DNA from: Thelonectria olida
Taxonomy: Eukaryota; Ascomycota; Sordariomycetes; Hypocreales; Nectriaceae
Assembly: GCA_020736575.1 (NCBI GenBank)
Contig: JAGPYM010000004.1
Location: forward strand, 2,108,001 to 2,172,000
Length of the DNA stretch: 64,000 nucleotides
Direction of reading: 5' to 3'
Positions within the stretch are counted from its first letter, which is position 1, and the number at the start of each line of letters is the position of its first letter. Positions 10,809-22,300 of this stretch are shown here, in pieces. Both the position numbers and the translations under genes were made by a program. Below the pieces are notes generated by a model. The model was not told the origin of the DNA. It did no database searches and saw nothing but the letters and a program-made list of their open reading frames with translations.

Positions 10809-12960
10809 ATGGCTTCGACAGATACAACGCCTGCGCTTTCCCAGGGCGTGGCCTACGGGCTGGTCATTGGCTTTGGCATCGCCTTCGCGCTGATCATGAA
10901 CTTGATCACCTGGATATCACGGAAGTATCTCAATGAATCCAAGGACACGAACATGCTCATGACAGCCAAAAAGAGCGTCAAGTCCGGCTTGGTCGCCGCC
11001 GCTGTCGTGTCGTCATGGTGCTATGCGGCCACTCTCCTCAACTCGGTTCGCATCACTTACCTCTACGGCTTCGCGGGTCTCTGGTGGTTTGTCTCAGGCG
11101 TCTCGGTCCAGATTGTGCTGTTCGCCATCATGGCTATCGAACTCAAGAGACGAGCACCCCGCGCCAACACCATCCTTGAGGCTCTGCGCATTCGCTTCGG
11201 AACCAATACGCACCTCATCTACTTTGCATATGGCGTGTCGGTGCAAATCATCATCACAGCGGCCTTGTTGCTCGGCGGCTCGGCGGCCTTCACAGTGACT
11301 ACCGGGGCGAACATTGTAAGTGCCTGTGCACGGAGTTCACATTGAATTGAATGAGGCTAACAACACTGCACTCGTCAGGTTGCCATGAACTATCTGATCC
11401 CCCTCGGCGTGGTTATCTACACATATCTCGGAGGCCTGAAGTCCACGATCTTGTCAGATTATATTCAGTAAGCCAGGCTCCGAATTGAACTTGGGTGTTG
11501 GGTTCGTCCGATACTAACTCGATACGTTTCGCAGCACTCTTATCATATACATCATCCTCTTCATCTTCATGTTCAAAGTCATGGCGGTGAAGTCACTGCC
11601 CGTTCTGGGGTCTCCCGGCGCGCTCTGGGACTTGCTGCAGACAGACGCTGCCATGGCTACCGGCGGCGCTATTGGAGCCAAGGATGGCTCATATCTAACC
11701 GTGCAATCTGGTCAGGCACTTCTACTCGCCGGAGTCATCTTGGTCTCAAGCTTTGGATGTGTGTTTGTCGACCCCAGCTACGGTCAGAAGGCCATCGCCG
11801 GCGAGCCTAACGCCGTCGTGCGCGGTTACTTTTACGGAGCTTTCGCGTGGTTCGCGATCCCTCTCGGGCTTTGCGCCACTATGAGTTACGCGGCCATCGC
11901 ACTCTCAAACACCGAGTACTGGCCGGTGGCCGGCGGCGTGACGATGTACCAGATCAACAACGCCTTGATTCTTCCTCTTGCTGCCGAGGCCGTCATGGGT
12001 AAGGGCGGCGCAGCTGCGGTCATCATCATGATCTTCATGGCCGTCACATCGTCTTTTAGTTCCGAAATCATTGCCCACGCCTCCATCGTCACGTTTGACA
12101 TCTACCAGCCCTACATCAACCCCAAGGCTGACGACAAGCGGTTGAAACTCGTCTCACACGCGTCTCTTACATTGTTTGCCATCTTCTCAGCGTCATTCGC
12201 TACGGCGCTCAACTACAGCGGCATATCTATGGGATGGATACTGGAGTTCTCCGGAGTCGTTCTCGGGTCGGCGGTCGTCCCCATCACGCTGGGTGTCAAT
12301 TCAGCTTACGTCTCTCCATTGTATATGACCTGGGCTGCCCCAATTGGCACAGTGTGCGCGGTCTGCGCGTGGATCGGCACCGCCAAGGGCATGTTCGGGG
12401 AGGTTACAATAGACACGCTGTACGACAATTGGCCAATGTTCACAGGCTGCACCGTCGCGTTGCTGTTGCCTCTTCTGATCTGGGCAATCATGTTTGTCTT
12501 TCCAGACCAGAGGAAGCCATATGACTGGGATCGTCTCTTTCTCATGCAGGCGCGGGAGCCTCGACAAAGCGACAAGGAGTACACCATGGATGACGCCACT
12601 GACATTGGCGATGATTGGGATCCTAAGGCGCTGGCGAAGGCTAGCCGCGATGCCAAGATCATCTCCATAATCATGGTTCTCATCTTCCTCATCATCATAC
12701 CATTTTCGCTCTACGGAACAGGATACAAGTTCAGCCGAAAATTCTTCACTGGCTGGACGGTCCTTGTGTTTATCTGGTCCTTTGTTGCCGCCCTCCTCAT
12801 CTGGTGCTTGCCGATCTGGCAGGCAAGACATACATGGATGGCCGTTTTGAAGGGGCTGGCTGGCAAATCCGAGAAGCGCGCGATATCAACACCGGACAGC
12901 AGGAATGAAGCCTCACAGACGGATCGCGTGTCGACGGGTGAGAAACAGCCAGCAGCATGA
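10809..12960 (+). CDS. dur3: Urea active transporter, Dur3-type sodium/solute symporter family
   Basis: A plasma-membrane urea permease of the SSS family, taking up urea with protons or sodium for urease to use as nitrogen. Exons 10809-11315, 11379-11467 and 11535-12960 join in phase to 673 residues, close to the usual Dur3 length. There are about 15 hydrophobic segments. Family marks include the early S-S-W-C-Y-A-A-T-L-L, Y-T-Y-L-G-G-L-K-S-T (the conserved SSS loop), and F-V-D-P-S-Y-G-Q-K-A-I-A-G. The C-terminal tail is hydrophilic and Ser/Thr-rich. The ATG lies in the context acaATGGc and opens directly into the first membrane segment. Its neighbours are a methyltransferase (divergent) and an amidase (convergent). 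Polyamine uptake, as in yeast Dur3, is another possibility. Confidence 0.92.
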
Positions 12961-13308
12961 ATTGCATTTATGACTTGACCTTTTTATAGTCTACTGGAGA
13001 GACCTGGTTTCGCCTAGCGCTACTTGGCTGGTGTTGTCAGCTCTGCGCCTGGCAAAATGGGTTTTTTATTTTTAAACAGTTTAATACGCCCTATCATAGA
13101 TTGACTATCATTCTTACGCTTGACGTGACCTAACCTTGTTGAACACGAGGGACAGGAGCGAGGTGGAGGTTCTTCACCGACTGACCGGTAATGCTATCCT
13201 GCTCTGCGGTTGACCCCTGCTCCTTTCGACCACCGTTACTAAATCGGTCTCCAGAACGGCGCCATTCTTATCTATTCCTCCTACCTACCGCCTAAACTCA
13301 ACCCCTGC

Positions 13309-13538
13309 TCATTGGTGTGACCACCGAAATGCACTAATAAGAATCCTTCCATGCACGTTGTTGTGGAGGGGTAACTGAACAGATGGTTTCCTTGTCCACT
13401 CGCGGATTGCGAACTCGGCACACACCGAATCTCGCGCCTCCCCATTGACACACAGGGCCCCAACGAGAATAGCGATCTTCTCTTCCCGTAAAAACTTCAA
13501 GATGTCCTCTGGCGGCCCCGCCACGAAGACAATGAAAA
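13309..13538 (-). other. Possible small exon or gene fragment of unknown function
   Basis: A minus-strand frame begins after a tag near 13540, reads V-A-G-P-P-E-D-I-L-K-F-L-R-E-E-K, and runs to a TGA at 13309-13311. Its composition looks protein-like. It lies downstream of the amidase on the same strand, but the amidase already ends at 13646. I recognise no domain. It may be a decayed fragment or chance. The remaining spacer 12961-13645 shows nothing else. Confidence 0.2.
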
Positions 13539-13645
13539 CCTAGACTTAGGATGGTGTCTCGTTATTGAGCCGAGGAAAGGTACAATAGGGCCTCATTTAC
13601 AAGGACTTAAAAAGCAACGTTTATTGAGACAGATCAATGCAATTC

Positions 13646-15557
13646 TCAGTAGTCAACACCTACCACGTTCCTGATGACATGCAACATGGCAGTGACCTTC
13701 TCCTCCTCTAGTCGCCTGGCAATCAGCGCCAGCCCGATAAGGGCATCCTCATGATTCTCCGGCTTCCCGTCTAGTAGTTGTCAGTATCGCGAGATTTCCC
13801 ATGAAATCCAAGCCAGTTGTTTCGAACTCACAGTAATCCATAACCTCCTTGTCCTTTGCTGAGATTGGCTGCCAATCTTCCGGCACCCGATCTCTCTCCA
13901 AGTCCACCTTCGTCACAGGGAACACGCCGGTTGTCAGGTCTAGCAGCGGAGACAGCGTGCCGTATTGCCATGGGTAGCCACCGCCGTGCCGGATGGCCGG
14001 GAACGGCGTCGACGGCATGATCAGCGCGTCAATAGGACGCCCCGTGCTTGTCTGTTCCGCTGTTCTCTGCCAGCGCTTGAGGAACTTCTCGGCTAGCAGA
14101 ACCCGTTGGTGTTGGTTCTCCCACGTCTCAAATGCCGTCTGTGGCTTCACTCCCGCGCTGTGTCCCACCCATTTTTCGACGAAGTCCTGGAGCGGTTCGC
14201 CTGTGGCATCGGTATCGCGCTGAAACTCGTATCCACCGTCCGCCTCCCACATTTTATAGATGATCTCGGCCGCCGTGGCCATCTCATAAGGAACGAACTC
14301 GATGATCTCGTGTCCAGCAGCCAGGAGTTTGGCTTTGGTAATATCCATCGCGCGACGGAGGGGTGGGCTGTCGCGCACACGGTCAGTTCTTCGGCCCCAG
14401 AGGAGTACTCGAGAGCCATTCGACAAGGAGACGCGGCAGACTCACGAAGGTGTAACATGGCCGTCTCCCATAGCGAAGCCAAACGATAGCTTGAATGGCA
14501 GCTTCTCCTCCTCCATCCGCCACGGCAGTGGCAGGCACTGGGGATCATACAGCCACGGCTTCGTTCCAACAAGACTCGACATAAACAGCCGCACGTCCTC
14601 GGGACTCCTGCACAAAGGCCCGGCGCACGATCGCACTGCCTCTTGGCCCAAGTACGTGTTTGTCACATTCTGGTACGAGACCCTTCCGTGTGACGGCCGC
14701 AAGGCGTACAACCCCGTGTACGAGCTCGGATGTCGAATGGAGCCCCCAATGTCGGTGCCGACGCCCAGGAAGCTGGCGCGGAAGGTCACCAGTGCAGACT
14801 CACCACCAGATGATCCACCGGTTGTGAGCTGTCGATTCCGCGGGTTGACGGTCCGGCCAAATATGTTGTTGACGCTCTCTCCCATCATAAGAGTCGATGG
14901 CACATTGGACTTCACGTAGAATATAGCGCCTGCCTGGGCCAGGAGAGTGACGAGAGTCGAGTTCGTCTCCGCTGGTTTGTTTGCATATGAGCAGTAGCCG
15001 ATGGTTGAGTCGAGACCTGCCAGTCGTTAGCCCTCAAAACTTAAGAAGGCTCATTCAAAAGCGACTGGCTCACCTTTGAGATTAAACTGGTCTTTGAGGC
15101 TGCTCTCATTGTCAACCGTTTGCTCGTATTCTTGATGATTGGTCCGTTAGGCTCACCTTATGGGAAGTCCATGCAAAGGCCCAACTGTTTTGCCCTCTCT
15201 CTTCAAATACTCGTCCAGCTCCTTCGCTCTCGCGATACCTTCTTCAAAGCAAATCTCAGTCACGCAATTGATCAGCTGCAGCGCTACAGCCGTGCGCTTG
15301 CACACCGCTGTAGTGACCTCGGTCGCAGTCCACTCCCTAGAGGCAATCATAGCCACCACTTCAGAGGCCGTGGCCTCGGTCAGTTGCAGCTCACGCTCAG
15401 TGAAAAATCCCGACTTCTGGGGAAAGTCCTGCACGAATTGATCCTTCGGAGAGGGCAAGATGCCCTCTGGGATTATCCATTCCGTCGGAATTTTGGACAG
15501 CCTCTCCGCCTGCTTCTGGGCAACAATCGATTTCCAGATGGGCTCAGCCATTTCCAT
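13646..15557 (-). CDS. Amidase-signature hydrolase (acetamidase/FAAH type)
   Basis: Hydrolyses a carboxamide to acid and ammonia; fungal relatives include acetamidase AmdS and fatty-acid amide hydrolases. Five exons (15557-15157, 15099-15074, 15016-14446, 14367-13832, 13770-13646) join in phase to 552 residues. The Ser-cisSer-Lys triad is visible: Lys136 in S-L-K-D-Q, Ser211 in T-G-G-S-S-G-G-E, and nucleophile Ser235 in D-I-G-G-S-I-R. The spacings (75 and 24) equal those of rat FAAH K142, S217 and S241, so the enzyme should be active. A second Met two codons in could be the real start. There is no signal peptide, so it is probably cytosolic. The substrate cannot be told. Together with the urea transporter it suggests use of organic nitrogen. 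Confidence 0.93.
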
Positions 15558-15648
15558 AGTGATTTTCGGAGCTTTTTATCGCAAACCTTTATTTATTTAT
15601 GACTTGACTTAAATTCCTACTCGGTTGTAAGGGAGCTCATATAGGCAC

Positions 15649-15762
15649 AGCTAGCTATACAAATAAGCTCACGTGACTTTTTTTATAGCTAGCTATGCAA
15701 ATAAGCTCACGTGAATTTTTATATAGCTAATTATATAAATAAGATTTTTTTATATTAGTTAA
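15649..15762. repeat. 38-bp tandem repeat, three copies, in the amidase promoter
   Basis: Units begin at 15649, 15687 and 15725, each with agcta. The first two are nearly identical and each contains TCACGTGA. The third keeps the aaataag core and the 38-base spacing but has lost the box and is richer in A/T. The array lies 92-205 bases upstream of the amidase start. Confidence 0.8.
15669..15714. promoter_or_regulatory. Two TCACGTGA E-box palindromes
   Basis: Perfect 8-base palindromes at 15669-15676 and 15707-15714. They contain the CACGTG core bound by bHLH factors, and TCACGTG is the Cbf1-type centromere/methionine box. The pair is spaced 38 bases, about 3.6 helical turns, upstream of the amidase. 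Regulation is inferred from position only. Confidence 0.45.
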
Positions 15763-16140
15763 AAAGGAATAATATTATTTAAATTAGCCTTTTAATTTAA
15801 TAATTAATAGCTTTTTTAATATTATTTTAATAATTAATTACTTTTATAATATTAATTTAATATTAGAGGCTTGGAATAAGGTTCCTTAAGTAAGGTTTAC
15901 TCGGTAGGGACTTTTACTTTAAGACTAACTGTGAGCCCTATTAAAAAGCTTATTATAATAGATATAAGGCTAGGGTTTGGCTTATATTAACCTCTATTAT
16001 ATACCTAGATTATTAGCTTTTTTAATAATAATAATTTAAGTTTTATAATTTCTAGTACACTTTATTTAGCAGCTTATACTAATTTAATAATTTCTATTTT
16101 TAGGTCCATTCTAATAAATAACTATTAATTGACCCTTGGG
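15763..16140. other. AT-rich block, probable RIP relic
   Basis: Long runs of TTTAATTTAATAATTAATAG-like sequence with very few G or C, and no reading frame of note. It resembles the block at 7031-7262. The source element can no longer be recognised by eye. Confidence 0.55.
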
Positions 16141-18315
16141 TAGCAAAATAAGACCCAAATAAGAACAACCCTCTAATATATCAATATCCTGTCTTAGTTA
16201 TAGGGTGTGAGATTGACCTAAAAACCCCTCACAAGAAAGAGGGAGCAGGAAGCATCCTAGAAAAAGACAATTATCATCTTTGGGCTCCACTGGATTAGTC
16301 CCTATCATCCTGATCGAATTGGCCGTACCGGATCCATCAGAAAGCAAAGCCAGGAACCGTGGCGTTAATATTCGAGTGACGGAGCGACCTGCCCTATTGA
16401 TATCGCGGTTACAGGCGGCACGCGCCGGGCCGTGTTCTAGGTGATCTTTGTGTGGCCGCTGGTGGCGGGTGGATGACCCCGCGCTTCCAACAAGCATCGA
16501 AGCAAGCACCACCGTCTCCGGGGAGTTCAGAGGTCAGACGGCAGCGCAGCTCGGCAGCCTGATGCTCGCGCAAAACGCGTGCCCCCGCAAGTTCACGAGC
16601 CCATGACACTGTACCTGTGGAGTTCTTTTTAAGAGCGTGGAATTGGCAGCGGCGACCGATTAGCCTTTGCGATTTTGTGCTGCTTTGCCGTTTGAGCCCT
16701 GTGCTGCTAACCACCTAAACTGGGGGGCGTCAGACTGGACTAACCCGCTTCTCATCCTTCGAGAACGAATACTTTGAGTCTTTACAAACTATCCAACCTA
16801 GCTTGTAACTTCAGGCGTTTACGAGAGACGTTCTGTGCCTGTGGGAAGCTCTTGCTGGAGATGGACTAGGCAGCTATGTCATGAGAGGGTGCATCCACGG
16901 CCAATGAATTTCCCGCTGGCCTCGACTGCAATGATCAAACATTACGTTCGACAATCATCCCGACGACAAACCGAGCCAATGCGGCGTGCAATGCGCAGTG
17001 CGGCCCGAGCAGACCACAGCAGCGTTTGGCCGCGTCACGACACGGTTTCAACAGATGGTCCGGGTCGAGACAGTGCTATGGAAGAGCGACGGAGCAAGTA
17101 TCGTCCACAACGATATTAGATACGGCAGACACACGAGTTAACAGTCCTGTACGCAGCCTCCGCCGTTCTCCATTCGGCTCCAGAGGGGAGAGGACGGTGA
17201 TGATCGACGCGTCTCACCCCAGCGACGAGCAGCTCCCGTCCCTCCTGTCCGCGTCCTCCACATCGACCTCGACTACTTGGCCCTTCGGAGACCCGATGAC
17301 ATCGCCTGCATTGGCAGGAGCTTGACCTGCAGGGACTCAGAGGATTTTCGGCTGGCTGTCGTCATGACCATCGCTACGACCGTTTTGCTAATCTCCGTTG
17401 CCTCCCTAGCAGCTGTCTATGGCTCTTGTCCGGCATCAATGCTCTCCCGTACTCCCGCAAGGGCTTGAAGGATCGCGGCCGTGGCATTATTCAGTTCGTC
17501 CTTGATGTTCCCGAGGGCCTTTGTCATGTGTTCCGCAACCGTTCTCGTTTCGGCCTGGACAATTCGGAAAGAGTCGTAGACTGTATTGACGTCGGGGACG
17601 TTCTACCTCTTGATGAGCGACATCCTGCCGAGGATCATGACGAGTTCTACTGAGACGGGTTGTGTTGAATTGGAGGCATGTTGGAACACCAGGGCTCTAG
17701 GAAGTCACGTGTGAACCAGGGGCCGTGCCAGGGTACTGGCACATCACCCACGGGATCACCCTCTGCTCAGGTTAAAGCAGCGACAGCTCAGGCCCAGCGC
17801 CACAAACGGATTGGGACTGCAAGAATTGTCGGGGGTGACTATTAAGGTAGCCAGGCTGGCATACAGTCGATCTACGTATGGCCGAGGCACTTGGTGTTTC
17901 GGAGCCCGCGAACGGCCTCGAAGTGCTGCTCAGAGGCAAAACTTGACTTGTGGTACCTCGATGCGGCAAGTTCAACCACATCAAGCTTCTTGCTCTGCTT
18001 TAGGTTCCGCCGTCGCCAGCCACGATCCGATCCGTCCCTGGCTTCATCGCTATCCAACATCTCGGCCACTGGAGCTTGGCTGCGGGCGCGTTTTAAACTC
18101 GGCGCCAGTCGGCAACTTCCATGTCCGATCGACCAACCGAGTGCCAAGCCAGCGCAGTTTGGCTGTTCAGCTGGGAAACGCGAGGGCCAGATGTGTTCTG
18201 GCGGCGCCTTGTCAAGATTCCAGGCCTCAGCTCAGGGACGTCGGCGCGGTGGGGGGGGGGCCAAAGACCGTGAGCTCTCATGCAAGGGAGGATGGGGAGG
18301 AACGCGGTACTTGGG
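16141..18315. other. Gene-poor stretch
   Basis: No convincing gene. On the minus strand around 17640-17440 a frame reads M-I-L-G-R-M-S-L-I-K-R, a stop, then V-N-T-V-Y-D-S-F-R-I-V-Q-A-E-T-R and a helical, heptad-like segment ending Q-E-P. This could be the remains of a coiled-coil protein, but the internal stop and lack of splice sites leave it uncertain. A run of ten G lies near 18250. Confidence 0.35.
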
Positions 18316-18322
18316 TATAAAA
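18316..18322 (+). promoter_or_regulatory. TATA box of the small gene at 18460
   Basis: TATAAAA preceded by a GC-rich stretch, about 140 bases upstream of the ATG at 18460. A C/T-rich leader (tcatcctctctcactctcaa) lies in between, as is common around fungal transcription starts. Confidence 0.6.
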
Positions 18323-18459
18323 TGAGCGGCCGGGACTGCCATGTCTTGGATGAAATGACTCCCTGATTTGTGTGTCTCATCCTCTCTCACTCTCAACGCT
18401 CAATCCTGAAACCCTCATCTCTATCCTCGAGGTGCTCACCACCAACCGCGCAAAACACC

Positions 18460-18756
18460 ATGTTCGGCATCACATTCGCGTCCTTTGTCGTGCCGATGCC
18501 CAGGGCCGACCGCCTCACCGACTTCTGGGGCACCCTCCGAGTGCCGCGCCGACGATCCTCGTCCGAAATCGCAGACATGGCTACGCTCGAGGCTGGCGAG
18601 TGGGAAGAAGGCAAGATCCAACCCGAGAAGAGAGGGCGGAGGCGGAACAGCAGCCTGTACGACGGTAAGTCTCGACATGCATAGATCTACTATGTGACAC
18701 AATGCTGACACGAACACACAGTACCGCTCATTAGCGACACCAAAGAAACAGCATGA
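18460..18756 (+). CDS. Small two-exon protein of unknown function (79 residues)
   Basis: Exons 18460-18664 and 18722-18756 are separated by a 57-base intron with gtaagt donor and cacacag acceptor, and join in phase. The ATG at 18460 has a good context (caccATG). An in-frame upstream start at 18370 is possible but lies in the C/T-rich leader. The protein begins with a short hydrophobic stretch (F-G-I-T-F-A-S-F-V-V), followed by a basic and Ser-rich middle (R-V-P-R-R-R-S-S-S) that could be a kinase site, an acidic patch (E-A-G-E-W-E-E-G), another basic patch, and the tail P-L-I-S-D-T-K-E-T-A. I recognise no family. Intron, TATA box and leader together argue that it is a real gene. It may be an orphan or lineage-restricted one. 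Confidence 0.65.
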
Positions 18757-19342
18757 TGCCACAATCACGACACTCTCGTTTTCCCATGGGAGACATCACA
18801 CGACAGCGAAAAGTTGCAATCAAAAGCCCCCCAAAACATGCCCAGCGGGCCATTTTTCCCTATTCAAAATCAAGACTCTTGTGGTATAGCTACAAATATA
18901 TAACTACCATGCAAACTATTTCTCAAAAGGCTTTCCCCAAACGATATCCAAGAATCTGCCATTAATTTCCACCGCCCAATATATCCATTCTACACCTTCG
19001 AGCTGGATCCCCAATTCATTCTTCTTTCAGGTTGCCTTTCATGTCGTCCGTGATAAACCACCATGCCGGATCGTAAGGAGTGTCAGAGGGTATCAATTTC
19101 CAGGATGTCCGAGTCCCCACCAATCCTGTATCCAGATTTGCGCCGTAAATGAGTGGAATGGCATAAGATTTGCCAAAAGGTATAACAAGGTGTTCAAAAT
19201 ATTCAATCCCCTCTAGTGTATAAGCAGGCCGTAAAGGAGTGTCCGTAAAAGCATAAGCAAAAATATCATCATGTCGTCATGTGGACATTATCGTTGAAGG
19301 AGTGTGAGGAAAATAAATAGGTCAAAAAATGATACTCGAAGA
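18757..19342. other. Convergent 3' spacer
   Basis: Lies between the stop of the small gene and the stop of the large surface protein on the other strand. It is moderately AT-rich and should hold both 3' UTRs. No gene is seen. Confidence 0.5.
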
Positions 19343-22300
19343 TTAAATGAAGATGACTGCCAGAGAAGCCAGGAGCGTCATGATGCTGGCAAATCCGGTC
19401 GTCAGGCGAGGCGCCGCATTGGAACCTGTCACGGTGGCAGGATTCTCAGTGCCGGACGCCTCGGAGTTTGTGGCAGTGCGGGTGACCAGGCGTGTGGTCG
19501 AGTCGTTGGTGCCCGTGGCGGTCGACTCATCGTCGTCCTGGGTGCCGGTGCTACTGCTTCCGCTGCTGCCACTTCTGGTTGCTGTAGTTTCGGATTCATC
19601 CGTCTCGGTAGCGGTACCGGAAGCAGACTCGGCGTCACTATCGCTGGTGGCAGTACCAGTGGCAGTACCAGTGACAGTTCCGGTAGCAGTATCGGTGCCA
19701 GTGCCGGTATCAGTGGCAGTGGCAGACTCATCTTCGGATCCGCTGCTGGTTCCGGTCGCCGTGGCCTCCGAGTCCTCGGTCTCGGTACCTGTCGCAGTGT
19801 CTGTGGCATCAGTGGCATCCGTGGCATCAGTAGCATCCGTGGTTTCGGAAACTGCCTGGATGGTTCTTGATGCACTGGAGGTGATGGTTTGACGAGAGGC
19901 GCTTGCAGTCTCAGTTCCAGTAGCGGTCTCATCGGCGGTAGATTCTGCGCCCTCCGTCGTGGCAGTCTCTTCCGAGCCTGCAGTACTAGTGGCTGTAGAT
20001 TCTGCCTCCTCGGTCTGCTCGGCTGTGGTAGACTCATCTGCGACTTCAGTAGTAGTCGACTGCTCCTCTGCGGCGGTTGTTTCGTCAGCCTCTGCGGTGC
20101 TCGTCGCGTCAGCCTCGGTGGTGGTTGTCTCGTCGGCCTGTTCAGTGGTGGTTGATTCTGCTACCTCAGCGGTTGTAGATTGAGCCCTCTCGGTAGTTGT
20201 TTCGGCCTCCTCAGTGGTGGTCGTCAGCTCCTCAAAAGAGTCGGAGCTGGTTCTGATCTGGCTGGTCGTCTCCTCGGCCTCGGATGTCACTTGTGACTCT
20301 GGGCCAGAGTCAGTAGTGGTGCTGGCGGTGTCGGCGTCCCCTCCATTGCAGTAATCGATGAACTGGGCAAACTCAGGTTCAACATAATCCCTGATAGTGT
20401 CTTTGGTGGTGTCCTCATTTGCCGTAATGCAGTTCTGGCATCTGGTATAGCTCTTCATGAACGACGAGCCTGAATCGCAGAGTGCGGACGTTTTTCCATT
20501 CGATTCAGCAATCTGGTAGGCACCGTTGCAATCGTCGTAGCACACAGCGGGCGTCACATCACGCTCATCAAACGTGTGGAGCGCGCGTTCACGGATCATC
20601 TTCCAGGCACCATAGTACGGCTGGGCCGTGGTCGTTGTGGTCAGGGGCCAGTCAGACAAGCTTGTCTGGGATTCCCAGTTGCCAGTTGTGATAGTCTTGA
20701 CCTTGCCATGCTTGCCAACCTTTTCGTACACATGCTTCTCAAAGATGTCATAAGACAAGCCGAATGCCTCTGGATTGAGGTTAAAGTAACCAAACTGGGG
20801 AGGGTAGTAACTGGTCTTGCCCTCATGCCAGGTGATATTCTTCAGGGGTGGCGACGGAATACAGTGTTGGGGATCGCAAAGGTAGTCGGCGGAAGGAGGC
20901 TCAGGCCAGAGGTTGCAGGACGCGGGCTTCGGGGGGTTACAAACGTAACCAGGGGCACAGCCGAAGGTGCGATCCGACTTTTTATCGAGTGGTTGGGTAA
21001 CTCCGGTGACCTGAGGGCAGACAGTGACTCTAGAAATGACAGTCCGGGTCTGGGTCAACGTCGCCGTTGGCGGTGTGACTGTAACTGGGCCGATTGTCAA
21101 CGTTGTGGTGACGACCTGAGTTGTTCCCGGCACGACTGAAGTAACAGTGGTACCCTCTTGTGTGAGTGTAATTGTCTGCGGTGGCACTTCTCTGGTAATG
21201 GTTGAAACCACGGTGGTTCCAGGGACCGTGATAATCTCTGGAGGAGAGGTGATTGTCTGACCAGGTATACTGATGGTTTGGCCGGGCCGCGTAACAGTCT
21301 GCCCAGGCAGAGTGATCACTGATGTCGTTCCAGGGAGGGTAACCGTTGTCACCTGTCCAGAAACAGTGAGGACAGTCGTCACTCCGGGGAGAGTGATCGT
21401 AGTCTCAGCTCCGGGTACCGTGACCGTTCTGGTTGGGCCTGCGACAGTCACGACAGTTCGCTCTCCTGGAAGGGTAACGGTACGTTCTTCTCCAGAAATG
21501 GTGACCACGCGTGTTGTGCCCGGGAGACGAATTGTGGTGAATTGGCCAGGGGCCGTCACGGTGTCTCTGGCCGTCACGGTGTCTGTTTCTCCGGGAACAG
21601 TATACGTCTTTGCAGGAAGCGTGACTGTCTCAACCTCTCCAGAGACGGTGAGGGTTCTAGTCTCGGCAGGAACAGTGTATGTCTCTCCAGGGGCAGTGTA
21701 GGTTTTGCCGGGGAGGGTGACCGTCCTCTCTTCTCCAGAGACAGTGATGGTCCTGGTCTCTGCGGGGGCGGTATACGTTTTCCCAGGAGCAGTGTATGTT
21801 ATCCCAGGGGCGGTGTACGTCGAACCAGGTAACGTAACTGTTGTCTTTTCTCCGGAAATGGTCACAACTGTAGTCTGTCCCGGGGCCGTGACAGTCTCGC
21901 CAGGTACAGTGTAGGTTTTTCCGGGGGCTGTGTATGTTACGCCGGGCGCGGTGTACGTCTTGCCGGGCAGCGTAACTGTTGTCCTTTCTCCAGACACCGT
22001 GATGACAGTAGTTCTTCCAGGGGCAGTGTACGTCGAACCAGGCAAGGTGACCGTCTTCGGCGTTCCAGAGATAGTAATGACTGTGGTCCTTCCAGGAGCC
22101 GTGACAGTTTCTCCAGGCGCGGTGTATGTTACGCCGGGCGCTGTGTACGTCTTGCCGGGCAGCGTAACTGTTGTCCTTTCTCCAGACACCGTGATGACAG
22201 TAGTTCTTCCAGGGGCAGTGTACGTCGAACCAGGCAAGGTGACCGTCTTCGGCGTTCCAGAGATAGTGATGACTGTGGTCCTTCCAGGAGCCGTGACAGT

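Noticed and set aside
12301..12831. 176-codon minus-strand frame
   Set aside because: Lies entirely within the last exon of the urea transporter on the opposite strand.
7732..15557. Secondary-metabolite gene cluster suggested by a LaeA-like gene
   Set aside because: No backbone enzyme (PKS, NRPS, terpene synthase), P450 or cluster transcription factor is present; the neighbours are nitrogen-uptake genes.
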